Part shown: positions 1-14,115 of the stretch, piece by piece
Layout of the letters: each line of letters opens with the position of its first letter
Position numbering within the stretch: position 1 is the first letter of the stretch
Source: Obelidium mucronatum
Taxonomy: Eukaryota > Chytridiomycota > Chytridiomycetes > Chytridiales > Chytriomycetaceae
Length of the DNA stretch: 64,000 bases
Direction: 5' to 3'
Assembly (NCBI GenBank): GCA_025765595.1
Contig: JAIVFH010000012.1
Location: forward strand, 310,001-374,000
Notes under the pieces: model-generated
What the model saw: the letters and a program-made list of their open reading frames with translations, nothing else
What the model was told of the DNA's origin: nothing
The model's database searches: none
Program-made: the position numbers and the translations under genes

Positions 1-687
1 GTTTCTTCCAAGGATATCTTTAAAGTGGCCAAAGTGGAGAAGCCACAAACTCCATCTGCTCGTATCCCGAAAGCATCACCCAAGCAAGAAACAACTTTTG
101 AACATCGCACATTAAGCCTTGTAGGAACTCCGAGAATTAAGCCATCGACAGATCAGGCATCGTATCGGACCTCTCGAGTCAGTGCAACAGCAGCAAGACT
201 CCCATTCACGGCACCAACTGCAAAGAATACAACTTCTAAATCAACAACGAGTTTATCAAAAGTCTCAATGGTTACTTCAAAGCCAGAATCCTCGAAGAAA
301 GGAAAGACGCCCGTGCTATTGGGCGAAGAAGAGGATGAACTCTGTGATGACATGATTTACGAGTTGAATCCAATGGAAACCATCAGAATTGCGGTAGAAT
401 GCATCAATACTGATATTTTGAAAACAACTACAATCGAGGACAATTGCTCCACGAATCCTTCCTATTTGCACTCCCGTGCCACATCACCGTCGATGGTGGA
501 GGGTGGTTTGAATAATTCGCAATTGGGAGTCGATTCTAGACCTGGAACTACAAACAAAAAGTCAATGGTGTTTGCTGTTGGAGGTGCTGAAGCCGAAGAT
601 CATAGTAGAGATTATGTCAAAGGCCACTTGAAGGTTTTGTTTACAAACGGAAGCATTCAATCAATTCCAATTCTATGCGAAGACTAA
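1..687 (+). CDS. 3' end of an unidentified gene
   Basis: An open frame enters from the left edge in frame 1 and ends at TAA (685-687), so the start lies outside the window. About 228 residues are visible. The sequence is basic and Ser/Thr/Pro-rich in its first half, with an acidic patch (EEEDELCDD) near position 330 and no recognisable domain. It looks like a disordered tail. AATAAAAG-like poly(A) signals follow at about 713-725. The gene is convergent with the methyltransferase that ends at 742. I do not recognise the family; coding status rests on length, codon-like composition and the poly(A) context. Confidence 0.6.
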   Translation, partial: VSSKDIFKVAKVEKPQTPSARIPKASPKQETTFEHRTLSLVGTPRIKPSTDQASYRTSRVSATAARLPFTAPTAKNTTSKSTTSLSKVSMVTSKPESSKKGKTPVLLGEEEDELCDDMIYELNPMETIRIAVECINTDILKTTTIEDNCSTNPSYLHSRATSPSMVEGGLNNSQLGVDSRPGTTNKKSMVFAVGGAEAEDHSRDYVKGHLKVLFTNGSIQSIPILCED

Positions 688-741
688 AGGTCTAGAAAAA
701 CACAGTCTCCTTAATAAAAGTAAAAGAAACAATAAGAATCA

Positions 742-1658
742 TCAAATCAATTTTAGTTCCAATATCACGTGATCCAAGTCATCCACAAACTCTGCATCCA
801 ACAAATCCCGAGATACTTCTTTGCATTCCAACCCAGCCCATTTAGCCATCTTGAAAAATTCTTCTTCACCGAGACCTCGCTTCTTAAATGCCATGAACAC
901 TACAGTATCTTTGTGACATAATGCTTTGATTGTTTTCGCCAAGTTCTTGTGCTGCCCAGCAAGATACAAAATCTCGGAAGCAATAATAATATCGAATGAC
1001 GTCCTTATAGATGTCGAGCTTGAATCTTTTTGGGTTGCCGCTGCTAACCGATTCAAGACGCGTTCATGGCACGAGGAAACACCCCACGTCAGCTCCTCGG
1101 CGCCACCCCAGGGATATGAATCAACCAGTGAACATTCGTTTTCGTTCAAATTTCCACCATCGTTCTTTTCCTCCTTCCAGTGCCCAAGATTCCAGTTGAC
1201 ATTCTCATCCAGCCTTCGTAAGACTTCAGCATCAATGTCCGTCCCAATCACGCATTTTGCGCCATATGCCAGCGCAACTAGAGGAAGAAGCCCAGATGTT
1301 CCAGATCCAAGCTCCAAGACTGTTTTATTCGCGAATGGGTGGGGTTTTGTTTGCTTTTTCGGGTTGCTGTTATTGTCCCCCAAGCTCTCAATATACTTTG
1401 CAAGTAAGTACGAGGCATCCTATTAATACTGCTTAGGTCTGTGCCAAATTATGTTTTGCTCTGTACCCAAAAGCGAAGACCAGTGTTATGATCCAGATCG
1501 ATAGCAACGTTGCTCAAGTCGGGAGCCTTTAGAACAACTGGTGTGTTCCTACTTTTTTAATATCATTTGTTGCCACTTCGAACACGTTTATGTATGTTAC
1601 AAACTTTTGTGGTTGTTGAAGTGGAAGGTTTGCTCTTTCTGATGACTGGCGGCAGCAT
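742..1658 (-). CDS. Methyltransf_16 family protein (lysine) methyltransferase
   Basis: Three exons (1601-1658, 1467-1537, 742-1419) joined over 63-nt and 47-nt GT-AG introns give 268 residues. The spliced start reads MLPPVIRKSK, then a strand and the family pre-motif TGLRFWDASYLLAKYIES, then SAM-binding motif I VLELGSGTSGLLP, acidic motif (TDIDAEVL) and the post-motif FDIIIASEILY. Family members (METTL21/EEF-KMT type) trimethylate lysines on chaperones or elongation factors in the cytosol; the substrate here cannot be told. The intron 1467/1419 junction is strongly supported by homology; the first intron is inferred from phase and splice sites. No frameshift is needed. Confidence 0.8.
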
Positions 1659-2008
1659 GGATGTTCTTAAACCGCCTACATATGAAAGTGCGACATTCAG
1701 TCAGGTTGAGAACAGAACGACTCGAGGGTGAGTCGGAACCAAGCATTACCACGGCACAATGTCTGCTGCGTTTGACATATTTTCCTAAATTTTAAATGGA
1801 CTGTAACGGAAAAATGAGAGAGCAATGTCTTCAAATAAACGGTTATGGAGCCTCGGGCATTTACGAAATAGAGCTGGGAAATATGTCAGGCAGATTCCTT
1901 CGTTGATTACAAATCAATGGTATATTCGCATGACTGTCCGCTTTTTCTTTGCGGCGAGTACGGCGTGAAGTTATCAGTATGTATAGGCATTTATTGATGT
2001 CGATAACC

Positions 2009-5831
<3,823 letters not shown>

Positions 5832-6792
5832 TTTTCTTGACTTGGTGTAAGATTCGTGAAACAAGGTATTATTGAGATTCCTATAATTCGCATAATTGTA
5901 AGAAGTTAATTTCTCGAATGGTAATCTCTCGAATCATATGCAACTTAATTTAAAATTCCACTCGGTGCTTTATTTTTTGTAAAGCCATCAACGGGGAATG
6001 GTGGCAGCAGCGGGCAACGCGCTTGGAATCAAAAAGAAAGAAAAGGGGGACATCTTTTCAAGGAAAGATTGGTAGAGAGAGGGGAGGAAGGGAGAGAAGG
6101 CAGGGCCCGAAAAAGAAAGGGAAAATGATGCTCAACAAATAAAGGAGCAATGGGGAGAAGGGAGAGGGGAGAGATATCAAACAAACAATTAATAAGTCTA
6201 GCGAATAACAAGAGCAACAAAAATCAAAACAGGGGATGAAAGGGATAAAACAAAAGAACAAACAACAAACCAACCAAAAAAAGAAGAAACCAAACACAAG
6301 GAATGAACAAAAAAAACAACAGGTATCAAATCGAAAGAAGAAGAAAAAAACGAGGCTGGGTGGTTTTAAAGTTTGAGAAACCAAAACAAGGATACTTGGC
6401 TCCAAAAAACATTTATGAGGGACGCAGGAAATGCTCGTGGTTTTTCTTTCTCATATGACTGTTGGGTTTTCCGCTCGTGGTGTGAAGGTTTTGACCATCA
6501 TAATATGAGTTGATTGATACATCTTGTCGGTCTTGGATGTCTTTTTTTTTTTTTTTTTTTTTTGGCGTAGAAGCGGAGGATTGGTACAAGAGGTGTGACA
6601 CAAGGGACTGGTTGGAGAGAACTTGAATTAAGACGAATAACAGGAGATAGTAGAGTGGGAAGAAATAATGGTAATAGTATGACTAAACAAAAGGTGAGAG
6701 TAGAAGAAGTAGTAGATGGAAGAGGTACTTTGCCAAGAAGTAGTAGGAAGGAAAAATGAACTAGTTTTATGGCTCTTTGATTTGGCTTCTTT
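5832..6792. other. Non-coding stretch between PRP22 and the N/Q-rich gene
   Basis: About 960 bp with no supportable gene. It is purine-rich on the + strand between 6000 and 6400 (GGGGAGAGG and AAACAAACAAC tracts) and contains a run of about 23 T at 6541-6563. It presumably holds the PRP22 promoter and 5' UTR (right after 5831) and the 3' UTR of the gene ending at 6793. The long Leu/Phe-rich reading frames on the minus strand are by-products of the purine/pyrimidine bias. Confidence 0.5.
6541..6563. repeat. poly(T) run
   Basis: About 23 consecutive T on the + strand in the 3' flank of the N/Q-rich gene; A-run on that gene's sense strand. Simple repeat. Confidence 0.8.
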
Positions 6793-7594
6793 TTACCAAC
6801 GAGCGAAGGGCGAAGCAGGAGAAATAGGTTGCTCCTGGCTGCCGTTCCCGTACTGGTGGTTCCCATACGAATTGCGTTTCAAGTCCGCCACGGACGAGCG
6901 ATGAGACATAGGACGATTAGGTCTCTGGTAGTTATTCTGAGGTTCCTGCTGGTAATAGTTCATCTGCTGGTGTTGCTGTTGGTGTTGCTGTGGGTGGTTG
7001 AGTTGCTGCTGGTTGAGCCACGGCTGCTCATACTGCTGCTGTGGTTGATGTTGCTGGTTGTTGTTGTTGAATGATCCAACCGAGTTCATCTTGCGCAAGG
7101 CAGAGCCCGCTGGAGCTGCCACACTGTCTCTGCGCTGACCCCAGTTTCCTGGTCTGTCTGGCCGCGCCCACTGCTTCTTCGAGCGAACAATCACAGGAAA
7201 GAAGATATCGTTGAGCTTCGTTTGACTGAAGCAGGTTTAGGTTTTAGGTTTTAGTCTTTTTTTTGCGTTCTTCCCCTGCTTCCAACTACTTACGCTGCAT
7301 ACACTTCGTCGTGGCTCTCGCCAATGATCTGGATCGCATTCTTATCCTTGATGTACGCAATGTCTGTGAATGTGTCGATCGCAATCTTGCTGTGGAAGGA
7401 AAGAGGGGACATTGTGTGGTTAATTAGATCCGCTTGAGCACTCTGCGTACTACTCACGCAATCGCTTCTGCATCGGGCCCGCTGCGTAGCCTGGCTTCGT
7501 CCCATCCCGGGGGACAGTAGCAGAAGCCGGTGATGTCGGTGGTCTCTTGCCCTTCCGGGGAGGCGGATGTTGGCGGAGAAGGGGGTGCTTGCAT
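6793..7594 (-). CDS. Conserved small N/Q/H-rich protein, function unknown
   Basis: Three exons (7458-7594, 7294-7389, 6793-7225) with two 68-nt introns in matching phase 2 give 176 residues. The first ~75 residues look like a compact alpha/beta unit (IAIDTFTDIAYIKDKNAIQI, then SHDEVYAAQTKLNDIFFPVIV), roughly KH-like in shape, followed by a basic linker (SKKQWARPDRPGNWGQRR) and a tail dominated by Gln, Asn, His and Pro with two RSS motifs. It suggests an RNA-associated, aggregation-prone tail, but this is inference only. I do not recognise the family. The alternative start 60 codons upstream has no support. Confidence 0.65.
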
Positions 7595-8157
7595 GGTTGG
7601 AGAAGAAAAGTAGATTTGCGAAAAATCTGCGACAAGTGTCGCGTGATTAAAGTGCGTGAATTTGAACAGTGTTTGAACAGTGTTTGAATTGCTGGTTCCA
7701 ATGGAGGGAATGCTTGTCGTGGTGGGTGGTGTGGTCAGGGTGAACCAAACCAAGGAGCAATCACGTGTATGCACCTGAAATATTTATCCATTACGTTAAA
7801 TATATTGTGTATGAAATAGTTTTGTGAAAATTTGTGTTTTACTGTGCTGCTTCTATGCCGAGGAGAGGTTATCCGATGAGTGGAACCGAAGTTAAACTTG
7901 CGGCGATAACTGCAAACCATCTGCATTTGAAACATGCTTTTTCCAGGTCACAGATACAACGTTCATGAACTCCTATCAGTCAATGCAGTGCTGTAATACT
8001 CATTTGATGTCAACTGTAAACACTGCGAAAATGGTATGATAATGACTCATCTCCTTCAACAAAAAAAAAAATCGCCTTATAAAAGACCAATCTGAGAATC
8101 TGCATCGCTACTCACGCTCAAATAAAAGCAAAAAGACAACCCCCAAAGTTAAAACCA
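7595..8157. other. Intergenic region
   Basis: About 560 bp between a minus-strand gene and a plus-strand reading frame. It should hold both promoters. A TATA-like TTATAAAAG lies at about 8075-8085, roughly 75 bp before the ATG at 8158. No RNA gene or repeat seen. Confidence 0.4.
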
Positions 8158-8442
8158 ATGCCCATTGAATTCCTAACAATGAATCCGCACACTGCGGCCA
8201 CTCTGACCAAGCCACACCATCAAACGGTGGAGCATTTCCCTTCAACAATGTCGCGACCACAACACCAAACGCATTCTGAGTCTATGCCAGAAGCTTCACG
8301 GATAAGAACCATGCATTTGTACGAAAAACACAAGGCCAATGTTATGGATGAATATCTTAGTTCAATTTTCGTTCTGCTGAAAGAACAAAATTCTCAATAT
8401 CAAGTGTGTAATTATATCGCAATAAATACTTTTAAAAAATGA
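8158..8442 (+). CDS. Small hypothetical protein
   Basis: A 94-residue frame from ATG 8158 with a TATA-like element about 75 bp upstream, a purine-rich leader with no other ATG, and AATAAATAC plus A-run at its end. The protein is rich in His, Thr and Pro at the N-terminus and then predicts one amphipathic helix (YEKHKANVMDEYLSSIFVLL). No family recognised. It ends 17 bp from the convergent RhoGAP-like gene. The promoter-like context is the main support; it could be spurious. Confidence 0.35.
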   Translation: MPIEFLTMNPHTAATLTKPHHQTVEHFPSTMSRPQHQTHSESMPEASRIRTMHLYEKHKANVMDEYLSSIFVLLKEQNSQYQVCNYIAINTFKK

Positions 8443-8459
8443 TGTACAGATTTGTTTTT

Positions 8460-10491
8460 TTACTGTTGCCCGAGACTGTAAACATGGATATTCCCGACAA
8501 AATAATAATGATAGCAATAACTATTATCATCCTTGAAAAACATATCATATTTTCGTGCTTTCATGTCACGCGTCAATCTTTTCCGTCCGATGCCTGCTTG
8601 CTGCTGCTGCTGTTGCAGTAACAACTCTTTTCGCGGATCATACGTCATATGGCTCTTGAACCATTTATCAAGAAACAAACACCCATCCGAATCCGCCCGA
8701 TTCAAACTCCGATTCAACGACATGTACGCAACAGCCTTCACCTCTTGCTCCTCCAATTTCGGCAATAATGCAACCGTCTCGCGACCCACTAAATCCACAT
8801 TCCCAAACACAACATCCGCGTGCCGGATCAGTAGTTCTCCGCCGTCTCCGGCTGAGATGAAGATGCAGAGGACGAGGTTCCGCGGGGTCATGAAGTTTGT
8901 GTCTGCATAGGACGCGACTTGTTGTAGGTGGAGAACGAAATAGGCAAATGTGTGGATGTGTTGTTTGGAAGGGAATTTATCTTGGATAAGTGTTTTGATT
9001 TGCTCGATTATGGGGGTTGTTGGTGGTTGCACTACACCGCACACTAAAGTAAGAGGCGGGGGGGAGAACGGTTGATATCAGGTACAATTTGATCGCAAAA
9101 GATGTGGCAGTTTTACCTTTCGCTATTTCATCCATTTCCTTCCAGAATCCGTCAGGAACAAATCCACCCTTGATGGAACTCAAATACTTTTTCAAAAGAC
9201 TTGCCACTGTTCCTGGTGTTTCCAATTCCAATTGAAAAGGGAACCCGACTGTTCCAAAGATGCCTTCGTCATCCCATAACCCGACACCGCGTTTGGATTC
9301 CTCAAACGGGCTTGTGATTAAAGATTTGTTTGTGTTGCTAGTTGTTGCTGTGCTTATGGAGAGAGCGGTTTTTGTTGTTTCTGTTGGAGCGAGTTCGGCA
9401 TTTGATCCACTGATTGCGAAATGGGAGCAGTCGTTCACATCGCTTATAGCAGTTGGTTCGGGCACTTGCAACTGATCCACCCTACTGGACACAGTCTGCC
9501 GCCGCTGGATCCCTGCTGCGGCACCTATTCCTTCTGAATGAATCAGCTCTGTAACACTCCCTCGCCTTGATGATTTCACCTCGGAACTCCTTTTCAATTG
9601 CGGAGTAGCAATGGTATCACCATCAACTTTATGAATACACGAGTCTTGGAATTTAATGCAGAGTATTGCGACGCGTCGCATGTTTCCAGGAATACGGTAT
9701 AGTCCTTCGCTGTTGAGGATAACCCATACGGACTAAATACTCGACACACTGGATCACTATATCGGGGATCCCATTCTTTCCAGCACGCATCGAAGCTTCA
9801 TAAATTGTGGTATTGAAGAGAGGGCCTTCCTTGTCAAAAAGGTTGAGTGGGGAGGGAGTGTCTGATGGATTCCTCGAAGAAATTTTTTGCTTGATGTTCC
9901 CGTCTTTCAGATTGGAGGCACCAATGTGAATGTGTGGGACTGATTGTCTACGCTGTCCTTGGTGGTCCTTGGATTATTGCTGCAGTGAATGTGCGTTTCG
10001 TGGGAGTTTCTTCGATGGAATCTGTCTTTTTTTTGATCAAGGAGAATATCGAGATTGCCCGTTTTGAGGCTGACGACGACGGCTGCATATTCGGACTCAG
10101 TGTTGAGGGGAGTTCAAGTGTTTAGGAGGGAAATCTCTCTAGCCTAGTTGATTATGCAAGGGAACATTCTTAGAAACCAGGCTCTAAAAATAAAAGTAAA
10201 ATGAAAAAAACTGAAAGAGAAGGACAGAGATTGAGAGAAAAAGAGATGCTGATATTTGATAAAAGAAAACAGCGGAAAGACGCAGTACCCCTGATGCGAC
10301 GGACTCAGCTGTTTCAGCACGCCCTTGACGGTGTTGAAGATGGAGCGCGTCGATGACGCCACGCTGCTGGACACGCTCGCGCTGCCTATTTCCGTCGAAT
10401 AAGTCGGCGAACCAAACCGCGGCGACGGCGGCTCCAGCGTGCTTTTCGCTTGTGTAACGTGGTGAGTCACCGTCGGCGGGCGCGCCGCCAC
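8460..10491 (-). CDS. RhoGAP-domain protein, copy 1
   Basis: Clear exons are 8460-9043 and 9117 to about 9712, joined by a 73-nt intron in phase 1. The RhoGAP signature is split: AGKNGIPDIVIQCVEYLVRMG (about 9720-9800), then the arginine-finger segment SEGLYRIPGN, a ~150-residue low-complexity insertion, ETPGTVASLLKKYL, and the helix ending NFMTPRNLVLCIF. A one-base surplus near 9714-9724 separates the first two blocks (see findings). Upstream, a GC-rich Ser/Pro exon (about 10268-10491) ending LSPSHQG before a GTACTG donor may be the 5' part. RhoGAPs stimulate GTP hydrolysis on Rho-family GTPases. The C-terminus is Gln-rich. Exon structure above 9800 is uncertain. Confidence 0.6.
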
Positions 10492-10649
10492 GCTGGGCCG
10501 CGCAGACGCCGCCGGCGAGGCAAGCCGAGTAAGCCGCGTGCGGGCGCTGCGACGGTTGTGCTGTGGCGCAGGCGTGCGGGGGGTGGGGGCGAGGACATGT
10601 GATCAAAAAAGACTTCAATAAAAATTGTATTTCTTCTGGTTCGCAAAAT

Positions 10650-12060
10650 TAACTTCTAAGCGTGGCGTTCAGCCACTTGTGCAGCAAGAGACACCCATCA
10701 GAGGCTGCCTGTCAGGAGACTGCGAGATCGTGAAAGAAAGTTGTTGCTTTCTTGCGCAACCTTTTTGGGCTCCACCAAATCCAAGTTTCCAAAAATGGCA
10801 CTGGCGTGGCGGATTAAATATTCGGCTCCACCTAACGGCTTTGCGGTAATGAAGATGCAGGTCACATGATTCTTTGGAATCATGAAGTTGGTTTGTGCAA
10901 AAGAAGCGACGCGTTGAAGATGCAAGAGAAAGTATGCAAATTGTGCGGATGTGATTCTGTGATGGAAATCGGTCTGAAATAACCGATTTGATTTGTTCAA
11001 TGGTGGTAGACACGAATAGTTTTTCAAAATCATGATATGGCATGAAGCAACAATGGATTTCAGTTGGACCCAGAAACCACCTGGAACAAGTCGTCTATCT
11101 ACTGAACTGAGAATCTTTTTCGATAGGCTTGAAATCGTGTTAGGGGTTTCCTTTGCAAGTTCAACGGCAAATCCCTCTGTTCCCAGGAGTCCTTTACGGC
11201 CCCAGATTCCAACAACACTCTTTGATTCATTGAAAGGCTCCATGGTCGATGCAACCGATCAAAAGTTTCCGTTCGGCAAGGTTCACCGAGCTATGATTCG
11301 GTTGGGCTACTATCAGCAATCGCTCACCCAGCCATCATGAGATTGAATTTCCAACGTTTTTCTGTCCATTCTTTTTGATGCTGCTGCTGTTTTGGTAACC
11401 CGACACGCCCAAGTGCCTGACATTTTTCACCCACCCGCTTCAGAAGCACTAGATGCGTCGAGATCTCACTTCTGGGCCTTTTTTCAACATATAGAGTACT
11501 CATCACTGGTTAACAGCTCGATAAAACATTATTAGCAACATGATAACTTGGAGTTTGCTTCCTTCAAATGTAAGATACCCCGGTACTAGATGCACTGAAT
11601 CACGATTTCAGGGATTCCATTCTTGCGAGCTTTCTTAGATGCCTCGAGAATGGATATAATCCATGCCTTGTCATTATTTAAGTCACTCAAGATGCTGTCG
11701 GAGGAGAGTTCTCGACGAACTTCTCGACGAACTTGGTTTGTCGCCCAAACCCTGGAACCAAGCGGTTTCTGCAACTAAAGAAGAAGTTTAGCAGCCCCCC
11801 AAGAATGTCACTGTCGCATTTTACAAACTCAAGAGATAGTCCCCATTTCGGGGAATCTAGGTAGATCGAGTTTTTGGTGTCCCTGATTGTGGAGGGCACT
11901 TTTGAATATTTCCATCTTGTCACCATCTTGTTGAAGAACTGTGAAAGTGGAATCGCCTCAGAAATTATTTCACACACAGAGTTATATATGGTGGTCATTG
12001 GTGGAAAAAAAGAGAGGAGCCTGAGGAGGGGTAACACAAACTTTTTTATCATCCTCTGTT
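10650..12060 (-). pseudogene. Degraded tandem copy of the RhoGAP-like gene
   Basis: Segments align in order to copy 1: ARKNGIPEIVIQCI (11586-11630) followed at once by TAG where copy 1 has GAG; GLLGTEGFAVELAKETPNT (about 11130-11200); TTIEQIKSVISDRFPS in one frame and QFAYFLLHLQRVASFAQTNF in another (10850-11010); and SDGCLLLHKWLN (about 10670-10705) in a third. It therefore carries one nonsense codon and at least two frame changes. Identity to copy 1 is moderate, so the duplication is not recent. Upstream sequence to about 12060 probably holds further decayed exons. Because single-base surpluses also occur in clearly functional genes here, the nonsense codon is the firmer evidence for decay. 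Confidence 0.6.
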
Positions 12061-12531
12061 TCTGATCGTTTGATGTTTTTTCATGGCTGCTTTCACTCCA
12101 ACACCAAGAGTCGCTCTTGCATCACCAAAAGCCAATACCTGATCCATCTAGGTGGAAGCGTGTATCAATCTTTCAGGAGCTTGTGCGGTTCGATTTCCTT
12201 GTTTTTGGTTTGGAATTGCTGGCGATATTTGATTTGACGATGTCAACATGATTTGTTGCACACCCTCCAAAATGGTAGCTTCACTGGTTGGGCGCGCTAT
12301 CGTTCCACTGGAATATTGGCATCACGCGTGTTTTAGCACAAGTTGGAGTTGTTGGACTCATTTTGGAATCCCCAAAGTGGGAAAAGAAGGGAATCTTTGT
12401 CAATCAAAGATCGCCCAAAAAAACCCCCCTCAACCAAATTGAAAAATGCCTCCAATAGTTTATAGATATAGTTCTATATTATTTTATTGTATTTTAACTT
12501 CCAAATAAAAGGAAACACCACACCCCAACAA

Positions 12532-13955
12532 ATGGCTTCTGACTCTGATTCTGACGCCGCATCGCTTTTCGATCTTTCAGCAAAACAAACAAAGAAAACA
12601 AAACCAAAACAGAGCGGTGGCGCTGAACTAAAGCGGAAAACGTCAAAGTTTGCAAATGTCGCTTTGCCAAAGAAACGTTCGTATTTCTCGGACGATGAAG
12701 AAGACGAACAAGGAAAAGAAGAGTTGAAAGGAGACAAGAAGAATGAGTGAGTTTGTTGGCCTTGTCGGATGGGCGTACTGGAAGTTGACTGAAACTGTAT
12801 CAAGAACAACCAAAAGGTCAAAGCAAAGCAATGACAATGAGGCGTGTATTATTCTCTCGGATGATGAAAGCGACGTAGCCGAGGTCACTGAAAGAGTAAA
12901 GGCAAAGGATAACTCAATAAGGTACTATGCTCGCACGTGGATTGAATCGATCTAGACCTCAACACTCGCAACACCAACACCCATCAATAAAACAAAACAA
13001 AAAACAGACTCAAACTGGAAGCAGAACGTGAAAAACTGAAGAAGCTGCAAGAAAGGAAAGCTTCGGCTCTCTTGTCTTCACCACCGCATGCACCTCTCAA
13101 CAACAAACCCAACTCTGACGACGAAATCACCGAAGAACCAATCATTCTAACAGTCAGCATTTGGGAACGGGAGTCTCCTGAAACGCCTACAAAAGTAAAA
13201 CTGAAGGTTGTCCCGTCGCATCCATTCAAAATAGCGATGGAGGCAATCTGTCTAAAGGTGGGCGTTGCGTCGGTTGGAGATATGGTATTCAAATTCAAGA
13301 ATGTCGAGGTATAGAGTGTGGTCTTTGCTGTTCTAATTATTCCACCTTTTAAAACAAACCACTCCAGCTTATACCATTGAGTACTCCAAAATCTATGATC
13401 AGTCATCAAAATGGACAATCACTACGGATAGGTATTTGAATCATGTATATCAATTGTACGATAATATGTTGTTGAAACGAAATTCCACAGATGCTTATCA
13501 ACGTGGTTATTACAACCAACTACAAATTGCAAAACGCGTCGAGCTAGAAAGAACTGTCCAGCGTCTTGAACGTGAACAAGAACAAGTTGAACAAGTGTAT
13601 GAAATCCGTGCACCCTTACCACCTCCACCGCCACCACCAGCGGCCGAAACACCGCCCGAGAATGTCACACTGATAACCATAACACTAAGAGACAAAACCT
13701 TGAATGCTGAGCCGTTTACTGTGAAACCGGTATAAGTGTCGTTTCAAAGTTTTTTTTTTGCTGAAATTTACTCTAACTCTCCAAAAAACAAGACCACAAA
13801 AATATCCTCACTTAATTAAAGCCTACGCGACGAAAACAGGAAAAAACGCCTCTTCAATCCGTCTTGAATTTGATCACGAAGTACTGGATGCCAGTTCTAC
13901 CATAGAGGAGTGTGAGATTGAAGATGACGATATGATTGACGTCAAAGAGAAATAG
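12532..13955 (+). CDS. Rad60/NIP45-like protein with two SUMO-like domains
   Basis: Six exons (12532-12746, 12817-12921, 13008-13308, 13368-13431, 13491-13729, 13793-13955), introns 59-86 nt. The N-terminus is acidic with SDDE/LSDDESD SUMO-interaction-like motifs, then a Lys-rich helix (LEAEREKLKKLQERK), a first SUMO-like domain (LTVSIWERES to SLRIDAYQ), a Pro stretch and a second domain (ITITLRDKTLNAEPF, LRLEFD-type core, IEDDDMIDV). Rad60/Esc2/NIP45 proteins act in SUMO-dependent genome maintenance. Spliced length is 1087 nt, one base too many: the last exon reads correctly only if one base is skipped at CTT-A-ATT (13811-13817). Otherwise the last SUMO-like fold is truncated. Confidence 0.75.
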
Positions 13956-14115
13956 CGAGGATAATCCAATAGCCAAACAAAAATAATAAATTATTGTAAC
14001 GATGCGGTAGCATTTCCTAGGAGAATTTGGTGGGAGGGCGGAGGACTCGCCGCCCAGTAGTTTTTGGGAATTGTCGAATTTCAAACGAAAAACCACAAAA
14101 AAATAACGAGACGAA

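Noticed and set aside
926..1426. Long plus-strand frame over the methyltransferase gene
   Set aside because: Antisense shadow of the conserved minus-strand exon; no homology or splice logic of its own.
6029..6405. Leu/Phe/Ser-rich minus-strand frames resembling membrane proteins
   Set aside because: They arise from a purine-rich repeat on the + strand and have no start context or conserved motif.
13072..13314. Poly-Gly frame and short frames opposite the Rad60 Pro-rich segment as separate genes
   Set aside because: Shadows of the spliced Rad60-like exons, which carry the SUMO-like motifs.
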